A DNA stretch of 64,000 nt from Erythrobacter sp. GTDB taxonomy: Bacteria; Pseudomonadota; Alphaproteobacteria; Sphingomonadales; Sphingomonadaceae. Every line of letters starts with the position of its first letter. The stretch's first letter is position 1. Both the position numbers and the translations under genes were made by a program. The notes under the pieces were generated by a model. That model saw only the letters and a list, made by a program, of their open reading frames with translations, made no database searches and was not told where the DNA came from. This document shows, piece after piece, positions 51,269-60,463 of the stretch. Location of the stretch: contig NZ_JAMWYX010000011.1 of the NCBI RefSeq assembly GCF_024305245.1, positions 1 through 64,000 on the forward strand, written 5' to 3'.

Positions 51269-52098
51269 TTCCTCTCCCCAGCGACGCTGGCTAGTGCCGC
51301 CTTTAGGACTTGCAGACATACCTTAGCGGTGTGCTCGTCTGGCGTGAAACCGGACAGCATCTGTTCGAAAGGATGGATGTAATTTCGAAAGTCCCGCAAG
51401 CCGTGGCTAAACTTTTTTACATCTGGCTTCAGCAGGTCAACTTCGCATGCAACGTCAATGAGCTGCGCCAGGTTCCAGTCATGGAGGCGCTTTACGGTCC
51501 CGTCCGACGCTTTCGGACTGGCTAGGGCACGATTGAAGCTTGCTGGAGCACGCTGAGCAGCCCCTAGAAGAACTGCCTCCAGAACACTTCCGCAGAGAAA
51601 TATGGTCGAAAGGTATGCACCTGCACCCATCGCGATCCGTGCCTCAGCTAAACGGCTCTCGATTACCGGCACAACCTGCCCTTCGATCGGCAGCTTCTGA
51701 ATGCTGGGCATCGCAAAATCACGAGCTAAAAAATCGTCCTCTGTTTGAACGGGCTTCGCGCGTGCGGGCACGCCTGAAAGCCTTGCAACGATTTCGCGCG
51801 CTTTCTCTAACGCAACAGTTTCGAGCTCGCGATTGTTCAAACTGCAGTCGGCTTCAAAGCCGTCCAGCATTTCGCCGAGCACCCTCCCGACCAGAACGTC
51901 CGGCTCTTGTTCCCAGAAGGAGCGCATCTTATTGGCCTTGGACGAGCCGTATGTCTGATATCTGTTACCATGGATGTCGACCCCAAAACCCCTGAAAAAG
52001 GACGCAAACTTCGGATCGCTATAGTCCAGCACATAGCCCTTGCCCATCGCGAGAACTTTCTCGAGGTAACGCTTTTCAACGTCCGTAAGGCTGCTCAT
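51265..52098 (-). CDS. AbiJ/HEPN-like abortive-infection protein
   Basis: A 277-aa protein. The N-terminal 60 residues (LTDVEKRYLEKVLAMGKGYV, LDYSDPKFASFFRGFGVDIH, YGSSKANKMRSFWEQ) match the small AbiJ N-terminal type domains. The C-terminal region is helical with RDFRNYIHPFEQ, an Rx4-6H pattern as in HEPN ribonucleases. Such proteins usually stop growth by RNA cleavage after infection. It starts 25 bases after the methyltransferase stop, and its stop overlaps the start of the helicase remnant, so it was once followed by a helicase gene. Domain assignment is by pattern only. Confidence 0.65.
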   Translation of the reverse strand: MSSLTDVEKRYLEKVLAMGKGYVLDYSDPKFASFFRGFGVDIHGNRYQTYGSSKANKMRSFWEQEPDVLVGRVLGEMLDGFEADCSLNNRELETVALEKAREIVARLSGVPARAKPVQTEDDFLARDFAMPSIQKLPIEGQVVPVIESRLAEARIAMGAGAYLSTIFLCGSVLEAVLLGAAQRAPASFNRALASPKASDGTVKRLHDWNLAQLIDVACEVDLLKPDVKKFSHGLRDFRNYIHPFEQMLSGFTPDEHTAKVCLQVLKAALASVAGERK

Positions 52099-52123
52099 GC
52101 GGCACCCCCATCCCGCATCCGCG

Positions 52124-54862
52124 TCACGCCGCTTTCCCCTTGCCGGTCATCTTGGTGTAAAGTTCAAACAGCTTTTCCAGCCGTTCGGTGTCGTTCTTGA
52201 AGCGGCGGCCGATGTAGATGCGTTCGAGAACCTCGTCGTTCTCCTCGTGGGCGTGGCGGAGGTTTTCGGGCATGGCTTCGGGATCGTAGAGATCGGCGAT
52301 GGTGGAGGGGAAGTGCGCCTCGCGCGCGAGCAGGATGTTCTCGGCGCAAGCCGTGAGGTCAGCCTTGTTCTGCTCGGTCAGCTTGGGGAGCGGGAAGGTG
52401 TTCCAGCCGAGTGTGTTGGAGTAGCGGAAGTCGGTCTTAAGCTTGCCGCAGACAGTAGCAATCCAAACCAAATGGAGGCGGGACGCCACAAGTGAGAGGC
52501 ACCAAGTAGGTGCGTCATAGATTACAAGGTTCGGAGCGACAATCACCGTGCCTTCATCAAAATAGCCACACGGTAGGACCTCACGGCGCTCTGAGGACAC
52601 GCTCGGGACCAAAATCGAGTAGCCCGCTCGATGCGGCGCATAGACAAAACGATGCGGTGACTTCGCCGCATCGTTGGCCTGTTTACCTCGACTTTCCGAA
52701 CGTGACGCCTTCACAGCATCCAACCGTCGAGCGATGTGACATAGTTCATCTGCTATCGCAGCGTCTTGATCGTCGATCCATAGGCACCAACGCGCCTCAC
52801 CACGGATAAACTCTTTGGCACCCTCAAGCCTCCTGACGAACCTTCTTGCTTCCGGGTGGGCCGCCAAGAGATCGATCAGCTGCTCCTTTGATAGGATAAG
52901 GTTCCCAGCATCAGTTGCCTTGTTACCCGAAACCATCTCTGGCAGCCCCGCTAGGGAACGCGATTGTTTTTGCACGATAGTTGTCGAGTTCGGAGTCAGG
53001 TAAGGACCGATTTCGTCTACATTGCGAACTACATCGCCATCATAGAGAGCAGCGCATTGAGAAGGCTTGTTTGAAATTCCAATGACTATGCAAGTAACGC
53101 CTGCATTATTCGCAGCGTTGTTGCTCCACAAAAAAGAATGATGCGCGAATGAAATCCTGTGGCCTGTCTTAAATACAATAGGCCAAAGCATGCCGACCTG
53201 TTCGCCTTGGCAGATAGAGTTCGTGCATACGAAAGCGGTTCGCGCTTCAGATTGCAGGCCATATTCGCATGCCCGGACCAGCCAACTTGCGACATAGTCC
53301 AAGTCTTTGTAGGTTTTTAGGTATCGCTCGAATATTCTCGCCATATCCTCCTTTTGCTCGGCAGTCTGATTTACGCTGCCCTGATAAGGCGGGTTCCCGC
53401 AGATATAGGTCTCACCCCCAGCGTTCTCAAAGTCGATCTCCGACTGGTCGAGCGGCGTCTCGAACAGGTCATCGCCCCGCACCTTCACCCCCGTCCCGGT
53501 TGGCGGACAGATGCTCAGCCAGTCGAGCCTCAGGGCATTGCCGCAGGTGATCCAGTTCTGGCTGTCGAGCGGCAGGAACTCGGCCAGCGCCTCCTTCTGA
53601 CCGCGATAGAGCACGTCGCACTGGTATTCGGCGATGATCAGCGCCAGCCGCGCGATCTCGGCCGGGAAATCGCGCAGTTCGATGCCACGGAAGTTGGTGA
53701 GCGGGATCTCGCTGCGGCGATCGGGCTCGCCGCGCCGCTTGTTGATCTCAGCCTCGATCGACCGCATCTCCTTGTAGGCGATCACGAGGAAGTTACCGCT
53801 GCCGCAAGCCGGGTCGAACACCCGGATCTTGGCCATGCGGCTGCGCAAGTTGAGCAGCTTGCGCGCGTTGTCGCCTGCCTCCTCCATATGGCTACGCAGA
53901 TCGTCGAGAAACAGCGGGTTCAGCACCTTCAGGATGTTCGGCACGCTGGTGTAATGCATGCCGAGCGCGCCGCGCTCCTCATCATCGGCCACCGCCTGGA
54001 TCATCGAGCCGAAAATGTCGGGGTTGATCTTGATCCAGTCGAGGTTGCCGATGTGAATGAGGTATCCGCGCGCGGTGCGGCTGAAGCGGGGGACGTCGAT
54101 ATTGCCGCTGAAAAGCTGGCCGTTGACGTAGGGAAAGCCGGTCGCCCAAGTCTTGATGCCCGCTCCCGCGCGTTCGGCGATGGGCGTGTTCATGGCGCGG
54201 AACAGTTCCTGGATCACCTCGGCGGTATTGTCCGCCCCGCCGCCGCTCATCCGCTCAACCGTTTCAGTAAACTTGTAGCCGGAAGCGAAGATGTCAGTAT
54301 TCTCGGCGAAGAAGCAGAAAATCAGCCGGGCCATGAAATGATTCATGTCCGCGCGGCGTTCGGTCGCGGCCCACTCGGGATTGTCTTGGAGGAGGGTGAC
54401 GTAGAGCTTGTTGAGCCGGCCGGTCGCGCGAATGTCGAACGAACTTTCGCGAAGCTGCGCGACGGTGGTGATGCCAGCCAGCGGCAAGAAGAAGCCGAAA
54501 TGGTTGGCGAAGTCCGAATAATCGCAGGCGACCGTCTCGCCAGTGGTGAGATCCTCGGCATGGAACTCGGCGCCATCGGTGGCGAGGATGAATTTGGCCT
54601 TCTGGCTTGCGGTCTTGGGACTGGCGCGCAGTGCAGTGAGCGTATCGTTCACCGTGCTGGGGCCGCAGGCAGCGATATGGATGTGGCTGCGCTGAAGCAC
54701 GCCCCCGGGAACGTCGGACTGGTTGGTGTTGCCGGCGCGCAGGCGATCGATCGCGGTCTTCTTGTTACCGAACGCTGCGAGGAACTGGAACGGAAACTCG
54801 GCAGCATCAAACGGCTGCTGGGCAAGTTCGGTTATGGCATCGCCGATTTCTACGGGGTTCAT
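52124..54862 (-). CDS. Large class I DNA methyltransferase (MmeI-like / type IIG-like)
   Basis: A 912-aa gamma-type N6-adenine methyltransferase. The SAM motif is VFDPACGSGNFLVIAYKEM (Asp350) and the catalytic motif CGNPPYQG (Asn490). The N-terminal 110 residues occupy the place of the MmeI nuclease domain, but no clean PD-ExK is apparent, so it may only modify. The helical spacer (MNHFMARLIFCFFAENTDIF) and the C-terminal recognition region (LHLVWIATVCGKLKTDFRYS, GWNTFPLPKL) follow the MmeI layout. The ATG at 54862 (MNPVEIGDA) is chosen; TTG at 54898 is the alternative. It heads the operon and would mark self DNA. Confidence 0.88.
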   Translation of the reverse strand: MNPVEIGDAITELAQQPFDAAEFPFQFLAAFGNKKTAIDRLRAGNTNQSDVPGGVLQRSHIHIAACGPSTVNDTLTALRASPKTASQKAKFILATDGAEFHAEDLTTGETVACDYSDFANHFGFFLPLAGITTVAQLRESSFDIRATGRLNKLYVTLLQDNPEWAATERRADMNHFMARLIFCFFAENTDIFASGYKFTETVERMSGGGADNTAEVIQELFRAMNTPIAERAGAGIKTWATGFPYVNGQLFSGNIDVPRFSRTARGYLIHIGNLDWIKINPDIFGSMIQAVADDEERGALGMHYTSVPNILKVLNPLFLDDLRSHMEEAGDNARKLLNLRSRMAKIRVFDPACGSGNFLVIAYKEMRSIEAEINKRRGEPDRRSEIPLTNFRGIELRDFPAEIARLALIIAEYQCDVLYRGQKEALAEFLPLDSQNWITCGNALRLDWLSICPPTGTGVKVRGDDLFETPLDQSEIDFENAGGETYICGNPPYQGSVNQTAEQKEDMARIFERYLKTYKDLDYVASWLVRACEYGLQSEARTAFVCTNSICQGEQVGMLWPIVFKTGHRISFAHHSFLWSNNAANNAGVTCIVIGISNKPSQCAALYDGDVVRNVDEIGPYLTPNSTTIVQKQSRSLAGLPEMVSGNKATDAGNLILSKEQLIDLLAAHPEARRFVRRLEGAKEFIRGEARWCLWIDDQDAAIADELCHIARRLDAVKASRSESRGKQANDAAKSPHRFVYAPHRAGYSILVPSVSSERREVLPCGYFDEGTVIVAPNLVIYDAPTWCLSLVASRLHLVWIATVCGKLKTDFRYSNTLGWNTFPLPKLTEQNKADLTACAENILLAREAHFPSTIADLYDPEAMPENLRHAHEENDEVLERIYIGRRFKNDTERLEKLFELYTKMTGKGKAA

Positions 54863-55063
54863 GGACGATGCATAGGGTAACAAGACGTTTTCAGCCAAGC
54901 GGTTCTAAGACTTTTTCGAGACGCCATTCGCAATAAGATGGCGCTGTCGTCCAAAGCCGTTTCTCGCCGCGAAGCCGAGAAAAGCTATAGCATTCGACGC
55001 TATGTCGGCAGTTTGAATTTCCGTAAGTCTAGATGGTTGGACGATCACGCCTTATCGCCCGCC

Positions 55064-55351
55064 TCACAGCTGTCGATGTGCCGATGATGTCGAACCATCA
55101 GCAAGCTCCGCCTCAGGAAATGCCTGCATGAAGGCTAGGGCCATATCGACATTTCGGAAGTAGAACACCGCCGTGCTGCAAGCGATGCCCGGCGCACTGT
55201 GGCAAGCAAAGCTTTGCACGGGCAGGTTTTCACGCAGCCACCCAAACATTTGATCAAGAACCTTGCCAAGGCCATGACCCGGGATGCGATCCATCACCCT
55301 CACCGTGAATGCGAGGCCGTCGCGCTTGGCTTGCCGAATCGAATGAGACAC
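55064..55351 (-). CDS. Hypothetical protein (95 aa)
   Basis: A GTG-initiated frame. The C-terminal half (STAVFYFRNVDMALAFMQAF, then PEAELADGS) looks like a small alpha/beta fold seen in short alphaproteobacterial proteins. The N-terminal half is less convincing, and no ribosome-binding site is visible. It lies upstream of the methyltransferase on the same strand, separated by 201 bases. The function is unknown. Confidence 0.45.
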   Translation of the reverse strand: MSHSIRQAKRDGLAFTVRVMDRIPGHGLGKVLDQMFGWLRENLPVQSFACHSAPGIACSTAVFYFRNVDMALAFMQAFPEAELADGSTSSAHRQL

Positions 55352-55466
55352 TATGAGCGGAACATCACAAGAACATCGATTTTTAACAAGAGCATTGGGT
55401 TGTTTTCACATTCACGGGCCGGGCGTAGCTCAAGGTCAAGCTGGTCCCGGCTGCTCATAACGGTGC

Positions 55467-56264
55467 CTACATTCCGAGCAGCCGGCGTTGCCGATCACTG
55501 GTTGGCGCATCGAACAGAGCAGTAATTTCAGCGTCACGCCGAGCATGAAGGCCCACGCTGTCGGTCAATTCGAGCCAGAAGCTAATCCCCTGCGGAACAT
55601 ATTTTAGCACTGGCGCCTCTTTAACAACATCAGGCTGACACATCCCGGAACGCTGGTAATCACACCAGCGCGAGCCGAGTGCACCGATCCATTTGCTGGT
55701 TGGCAGACCATATCGCTGGAAAATGTCGTTTTCCAAATTTCGGACATCATTCGTATTAGTGTCGAAATACAGAATCACGTTCGAAACGCTTGAACCACCT
55801 CTCTGCTGAATGAACGAGATAACAACTTTATTCCTACTACTATCTGTGCCGGAAATTTTGTCGGTTCCCTGCAACGAGGCTATGCTGGGGACGGGCTGGT
55901 TCAGGCGCTTGGCTTCACGGGCTGCGAGATCTGCAAAGGACCGCCAAGACTTCTCTTCCGAGAAGGTAAAGCCGTTGGTCTTCAAAATCGATCGAACTTG
56001 ATCCGGTGTCATGCCGAGCTTGATACCAGCGACGTCAAACGAACTCACATCGTATCGGCGCTCACCCTGAAAGGGATTCGCTTCGTCTGCGACATTAGTG
56101 CTCGCTTCGCGGTGCGCCGTGCTCGGTGCCGGTTTTTTCGATAAGTTGCCCTCCAGTTCCTCAACCGTTTTTTTCAGACCTCTCAGACTGTCAAAAAGTG
56201 TTTGTGCTTGGGCCGAGGTAGACGAAATAAGCAGCGCGGCTGTGACGAGATAGACGAACTTCAT
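55467..56264 (-). CDS. Periplasmic hypothetical protein
   Basis: A 265-aa exported protein: the signal peptide MKFVYLVTAALLISSTSAQA is cleaved before QTLFDS. A short coiled region (LFDSLRGLKKTVEELEGNLS) precedes a linker and a globular domain with IKLGMTPDQVRSILKTNGFT, resembling the SmpA/OmlA-type 'GMT-x-DQV' turn found in lipoprotein repeats. Two cysteines near the end (WCDYQRSGMC) may form a disulphide. The ATG at 56264 is used for the signal peptide. It is the last gene of the autotransporter cluster. Confidence 0.65.
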   Translation of the reverse strand: MKFVYLVTAALLISSTSAQAQTLFDSLRGLKKTVEELEGNLSKKPAPSTAHREASTNVADEANPFQGERRYDVSSFDVAGIKLGMTPDQVRSILKTNGFTFSEEKSWRSFADLAAREAKRLNQPVPSIASLQGTDKISGTDSSRNKVVISFIQQRGGSSVSNVILYFDTNTNDVRNLENDIFQRYGLPTSKWIGALGSRWCDYQRSGMCQPDVVKEAPVLKYVPQGISFWLELTDSVGLHARRDAEITALFDAPTSDRQRRLLGM

Positions 56265-56308
56265 GGGAATTTCCTTCTTTAACTTCGAGAACCGAAAAGG
56301 AGGCTTTT

Positions 56309-56800
56309 TCACTCCAAGAATTTCTCAACTTTCCACCAAAGTCCGGTCCTCATGAACTGGGTCCGCTGACGGGTCGCTGCTTCAAGGCACGCCAAACGTG
56401 CGGTGCCTTCACCGGAGTATCCGCGATATGGTTCGGCCTCGGCCTCACAAGCTTTGTCGCGGTAGGTAACCCACGCACGCTGTGCGGCTCGAAGGCTTGT
56501 CTTCTCCGCCTCGTCGAGTGCGCTCATGATGCGCCGATATGTTTCGTTCAATTCAGCGTCGGCGCGTTCATAAGAACCTGCGAGGCATATCTTCACGTCG
56601 ACCTGCGACCCGGCTTCCATACAGGCAGCGGAAGGGTCGTTCATGTGCTGCGCCAAGACGGGAGTGCTGACCGTAAAAGGTAACCCAGCGGCAAGGCAGG
56701 CGAATGCCGCCTTCAACAGCGTAAGTGGATGCTCGCTATCGCTAGTGTTGGCGTGGCCTTCAAATCTAGCCCGTTCTGTAACGGTGGTTCCGGACGGCAT
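56309..56800 (-). CDS. LprI/DUF1311 family secreted protein
   Basis: A 163-aa protein. Residues about 25-50 are a hydrophobic export signal (KAAFACLAAGLPFTVSTPVL, then AQH). The LprI core follows: CMEAGSQVDVKICLAGSYER, ADAELNETYRRIMSALDEAE, AAQRAWVTYRDKACEAEA, with paired cysteines. Family members inhibit lysozyme or stabilise envelope proteins. Its ATG shares a base with the autotransporter stop (TGATG), so the two are translated together; a second start within the signal region is possible. It may protect or assist the adjacent surface protease. Confidence 0.8.
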   Translation of the reverse strand: MPSGTTVTERARFEGHANTSDSEHPLTLLKAAFACLAAGLPFTVSTPVLAQHMNDPSAACMEAGSQVDVKICLAGSYERADAELNETYRRIMSALDEAEKTSLRAAQRAWVTYRDKACEAEAEPYRGYSGEGTARLACLEAATRQRTQFMRTGLWWKVEKFLE

Positions 56801-59151
56801 CAGCGCGCCCCCCCGAACTTGATGTTCCAGCTTGCCACGCCGCGCACATCGCGCGCCTGAGCATCGCTGGCAGCACCGATCTGCAGGCTCGAATGTTCGC
56901 CAAACTTCTCATAGCCGATCGTGAACTGCGGCACGATCTCGCCGGCGAGGTAGACCCTGCGATCCTGGAACAACAGGCCGCGCGCATCGAGGCTGTAGCT
57001 GTCACCCACGGTGAAGGTCGCATTGCCGCCGAGCGTCGTCAGCTGCTGCGCAAGGCCGAAGCTGATCCGTCCATCCAGTGCAGGGCGGCTGGCGATGAAG
57101 CCGAACCGGCCGCTGGTGACCATCTGCGCATCGGTCAGCAGCATGTTATCCGACAGCCGCAGACGCGTGCCGCCTACGCTGGCGAAGCCGTCGAAGCTCC
57201 ACTTGCCAAGATCAAAGCCGCTGGCTGCCTCGATAAAGTAGGTGCGAGCCCCATCGCCGAAGCGCAGCATGCCGACACCCACCGGGGTGCCGTATACCGA
57301 ACCGACCTCGTCGATCATCCCCAGCTTGACCGAGCTTGCGCCCTGCTTGAACTGGAGCGTCGCACCGTTCACTTCGATATTGTCCTGACCACCCGTATAG
57401 GCGGACAGTGCCAGCTTGCCCTTGCCAAGCTTCTGGCTGACACCGACGCTGGTCTGCGCGAGCGGCGAGTAGGCGAACATCGCATCCGAGGTTGGCGCCA
57501 AGCCGAAGATATCAGCTGTGACGTTGTTGTCGGAATTGAACCCGCCGGTAACCGACAGGCCTTCGTTCACCCGAACCGCAATCTGGGCATTGGTCAGCTG
57601 GTTCTGCAGCACCGGAACACCGCCGGCATCGCGCAGTCCGGTATCGAAGGCGGTAACGCCGACGACTGCCGAGCCCTGCGGACTGACGAAGCCTGCCGTG
57701 CGGGCATTCATCTGCGCTTCGACCCGGCGGTTCATCCGCAGATTGTCGACAGCCGCTGGCTGAACCACCATGCTCGAGATATCGCCCTGGTAATCGCGGC
57801 CATAGTCATCGAGCACGGTCACATCGCTCAAGGCGCTCTTGACCGAGGCCGCCCCAAGGCCGCCGAAGGCATTGCCCATCACCATGACGGTGTTATTGAC
57901 CGATGCGGTGGCAGTGCCATTCGAAAGCATGGGATTGACCGGCTTCAAGGCAGCTTCGGCATCGACCAGCCCGCGACCGTAGATTTCGTCCACGCCGGGA
58001 GCTCCGATATCGCGAGTGGAGTTGAGAATGATGTTGCCGGCATCCACGCCCGTCAGCTGCGGCCACTTCGACAGGATCATGGCAGCAACCGAGGTCACCA
58101 CCGGAGCCGCTGAGCTGGTGCCCTGAAACGGCTGATCGTTGCCATCAACCATAACGGTGACATTGAAGCCCGGTGCAACGACGCAGCGGTTCATCATGGT
58201 TCCGCAACGCTCCGAATATCCGGCAATTTCGTAAGTCGGATTATCAGGGTTCGAAATCAGCGCGCCAACGAACAGCCAGCTTTCTGAAGAGATCGGATCC
58301 ATATCGATGACGTTGATCGGATTGGCGCCTCCACTGTTTCCATTGGAATTGATGAGCAGCCCTTTCGCCGCTTGGTTGTAGTAAGTTACTGCATCCCGGA
58401 ATTCGGTCGCTACGCTGACGCCGCTGTTCACCATCGACATATTGACCAACGGGATATTGTTGTCGGCAGCGTAACGAATTGCCTCGGCGCGCCCGATTCC
58501 GACAACCCTGTTACCATCAATTACGCCATCCATGCGTAAGGAGACGATCGTCGCACCTGGAGCAAGGCCTTGGACGCCTTGGCCATCATTGCGCGCAGCG
58601 ATAATCGCGGCGACCGGAGTTCCGTGAACCGAGTTTTGATCGCCGAACCGGGCATCGCCGGTGCGAAAGGTCCGAACATCATCCTCGGAATCGTAACCAA
58701 AATCTCGGCTAAGATTCTTATCGACCTTTCCTTCCATTTCGCCCGTCGGCAAAACTCCGTCATCCAGCACCCCAACCAGAACGCCTCGTCCATCCCAGTT
58801 GTTGTTCAGGGCGAACAGGCCGTTGATCAATTCTGCCGAGGCATAGTTCCGGCGGTATTCCTGATCGTCATGCTCCGAGCGCTGCGGCTGCAGGTGCGAC
58901 GGGGTGATAATGAAGCCTTCCGGCGGAGCAACCGGATCGCAGTTGGGGACGCACGACGTGGGAGTTGGAGTTGGAGTTGGAGTTGGAGTTGGAGTGGGAG
59001 TCGGCGATGGAGTAGGTGTCGGCGCAGGCCCAGAAACCGGGGCAGGCGTAGATGCCACCGTGGATCCGCCACCGCCGCATCCAGCAAGCGCGCACGCAGC
59101 GGCGCCAATCAAAAGCATCGCGCCATTCAACCGGCGTTTCAGATTTGCCAC
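56800..59151 (-). CDS. S8 (subtilisin-like) autotransporter serine protease, predicted lipoprotein
   Basis: A 783-aa surface protease. The N terminus carries a lipobox-like ACALAGCGGGG, then a (TP)n linker and a passenger with the subtilase triad: Asp in LVGVLDDGVL, His in QNSVHGTPVAAIIAA, Ser in PFQGTSSAAPVVTSVAAMIL. About residues 420-783 form the autotransporter part, ending in beta strands (ASWNIKFGGAR). The final residue is Arg, not the usual aromatic. The GTG at 59151 is chosen because GAGGAAG lies 5 bases upstream; TTG at 59184 is the alternative. The lipidated type recalls SphB1-like proteases, which mature other surface proteins. Co-transcribed with the LprI-like gene. Confidence 0.85.
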   Translation of the reverse strand: MANLKRRLNGAMLLIGAAACALAGCGGGGSTVASTPAPVSGPAPTPTPSPTPTPTPTPTPTPTPTSCVPNCDPVAPPEGFIITPSHLQPQRSEHDDQEYRRNYASAELINGLFALNNNWDGRGVLVGVLDDGVLPTGEMEGKVDKNLSRDFGYDSEDDVRTFRTGDARFGDQNSVHGTPVAAIIAARNDGQGVQGLAPGATIVSLRMDGVIDGNRVVGIGRAEAIRYAADNNIPLVNMSMVNSGVSVATEFRDAVTYYNQAAKGLLINSNGNSGGANPINVIDMDPISSESWLFVGALISNPDNPTYEIAGYSERCGTMMNRCVVAPGFNVTVMVDGNDQPFQGTSSAAPVVTSVAAMILSKWPQLTGVDAGNIILNSTRDIGAPGVDEIYGRGLVDAEAALKPVNPMLSNGTATASVNNTVMVMGNAFGGLGAASVKSALSDVTVLDDYGRDYQGDISSMVVQPAAVDNLRMNRRVEAQMNARTAGFVSPQGSAVVGVTAFDTGLRDAGGVPVLQNQLTNAQIAVRVNEGLSVTGGFNSDNNVTADIFGLAPTSDAMFAYSPLAQTSVGVSQKLGKGKLALSAYTGGQDNIEVNGATLQFKQGASSVKLGMIDEVGSVYGTPVGVGMLRFGDGARTYFIEAASGFDLGKWSFDGFASVGGTRLRLSDNMLLTDAQMVTSGRFGFIASRPALDGRISFGLAQQLTTLGGNATFTVGDSYSLDARGLLFQDRRVYLAGEIVPQFTIGYEKFGEHSSLQIGAASDAQARDVRGVASWNIKFGGAR
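58961..59026. repeat. Hexanucleotide tandem repeat encoding the Thr-Pro linker
   Basis: Five perfect GGAGTT units (58961-58990) are followed by six degenerate ones (GGAGTG, GGAGTC, GGCGAT and others). On the coding strand each unit gives Pro-Thr. Copy-number change would keep the frame and only alter linker length. Confidence 0.85.
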
Positions 59152-59427
59152 AGAGTCTTCCTCAACAATTTCGTTTGGCTTCAATGCACTGAATTGCCTG
59201 AAAGAAGATTGATTTTGCCGCCAGTTTCGATCGGTAGGTTTCTTAGGGTCGCGCTAATCCGAATTTTACGCATTGTTTGGGCAGCCACCCTGCCCCCTCT
59301 AAGATTCTTAGAAGCGCCACATATGCCGCTACATCAGGAAAAGCCTTCGCCCTGAATCTCGTGGAGCGAGGTTGGTAAAAGAAGGGAAAAGGCCCTTCGG
59401 CCAGCCTCGTTACAGACGAGGTAGATT

Positions 59428-60381
59428 ATGAATGACGTAAATCAGAATAACGCTGCGACCGGGATCGACCCGGGCGGCCGCAAAGAAACACGAAGCCAGC
59501 AAGAGCAGCGCCTGCTCACACCGGTGCGGCAGCGCGAAGACTGGCCGCGGGAGGTGGCCGGCAGTCAGCCGCTGCGGCGAATTGCCGTCATCGATACCGA
59601 AACGTCGGGTCTCGATTGGAGCCGCCATCGGGTAATCGAGATTTGCGCGGCCGTCGTGCTGGTTGATGCGAACGGACGGATCGCAGCGATTGAAGGGATG
59701 GGCTCGGGCGTTGAGGATCCCGGCCATCCTCTGCCTCCGGAGATCGTCGAGCTGACCGGCCTCACCGACGCTATGGTGCAGGGCAAGGAGATCATGCGCG
59801 AGAAACTCACCGCGTTCATCGCCGGCTGCGAGGGGGTGATCGCATTCAATAGCGGCTTCGATCGGCCATTCGCCGAAGCCTTGCTGCGTGGTCTGCCGCT
59901 GATGCCGTGGGGGTGCGCCATGGCCGATGTCCCCTGGCGCAGTCTTGGGTTCGAGCCGGGGCCACAGAACTACCTGTTGATGCAGATGGGCCGCTTCAAC
60001 GCCGACGCTCACCGGGCACGGGACGATGTGTTGTCGCTCATCGAATTGCTGGATCATGTGTGCCGCGACGGCGAAAGCGTCATCGCCAAAGTTTTGGCCG
60101 CAATGGACGGCAAGGCGTGGCGTTTCGAAGCTACCTATGCGCCCTATCATCTCCGGGATCTGCTCAAGGACAAACGCTATCGCTACCGGTCCGAAGGACG
60201 CAGCGGCGTCTGGCACAAGCATGTCCGCGAGGCTGATTTCGATGCCGAAATGCAGTGGTATGTCGATACCTTTGGCGAACAGCCGACGGTCGTCGAACTG
60301 CCTGCTACCGAACGCTATCGATACGAGCGAAGCTGGAAGCCGGTCGAACGCAAGGCGAGGTATTTGGCTGAAGTCCGGTGA
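59428..60381 (+). CDS. DnaQ-like 3'-5' exonuclease (DEDDh)
   Basis: A 317-aa exonuclease of the DnaQ/RNase T fold. ExoI is IAVIDTETSGLDWSRHRVIE (residues about 52-70), ExoII IAFNSGFDRPFAEALL, and ExoIII FNADAHRARDDVLSLIELL with His and Asp. A C-terminal 90-residue extension (YAPYHLRDLLKDKRYRYRSE) is not part of the standard domain. The ATG follows the hairpin CCTCGTTACAGACGAGG and a weak purine stretch. It is the first of three plus-strand genes with hairpin leaders. It probably repairs or degrades DNA within the acquired element. Confidence 0.85.
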   Translation: MNDVNQNNAATGIDPGGRKETRSQQEQRLLTPVRQREDWPREVAGSQPLRRIAVIDTETSGLDWSRHRVIEICAAVVLVDANGRIAAIEGMGSGVEDPGHPLPPEIVELTGLTDAMVQGKEIMREKLTAFIAGCEGVIAFNSGFDRPFAEALLRGLPLMPWGCAMADVPWRSLGFEPGPQNYLLMQMGRFNADAHRARDDVLSLIELLDHVCRDGESVIAKVLAAMDGKAWRFEATYAPYHLRDLLKDKRYRYRSEGRSGVWHKHVREADFDAEMQWYVDTFGEQPTVVELPATERYRYERSWKPVERKARYLAEVR

Positions 60382-60463
60382 AGTGAGCCTGCCTTAGAGA
60401 AGGAAAAAAGGGCTTAGGTCCGCCCGGCAATGGGCGGGCCGTCACTCCAATAAGGAAATAGGA

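Noticed and set aside
44914..54862. Assignment of the operon to BREX, DISARM or a type I/III restriction system
   Set aside because: No PglZ, BrxC, DUF1998, phospholipase D, HsdS or Mod/Res pair is present.
53354..54880. 508-codon plus-strand frame opposite the methyltransferase
   Set aside because: Shadow of a gene with clear SAM and NPPY motifs.
56893..58113. 406-codon plus-strand frame opposite the autotransporter
   Set aside because: No start context or domain; antisense to the S8 protease gene.
58961..59026. Hexanucleotide repeat as a phase-variation switch
   Set aside because: Units of six keep the reading frame, so copy change cannot turn the gene off.
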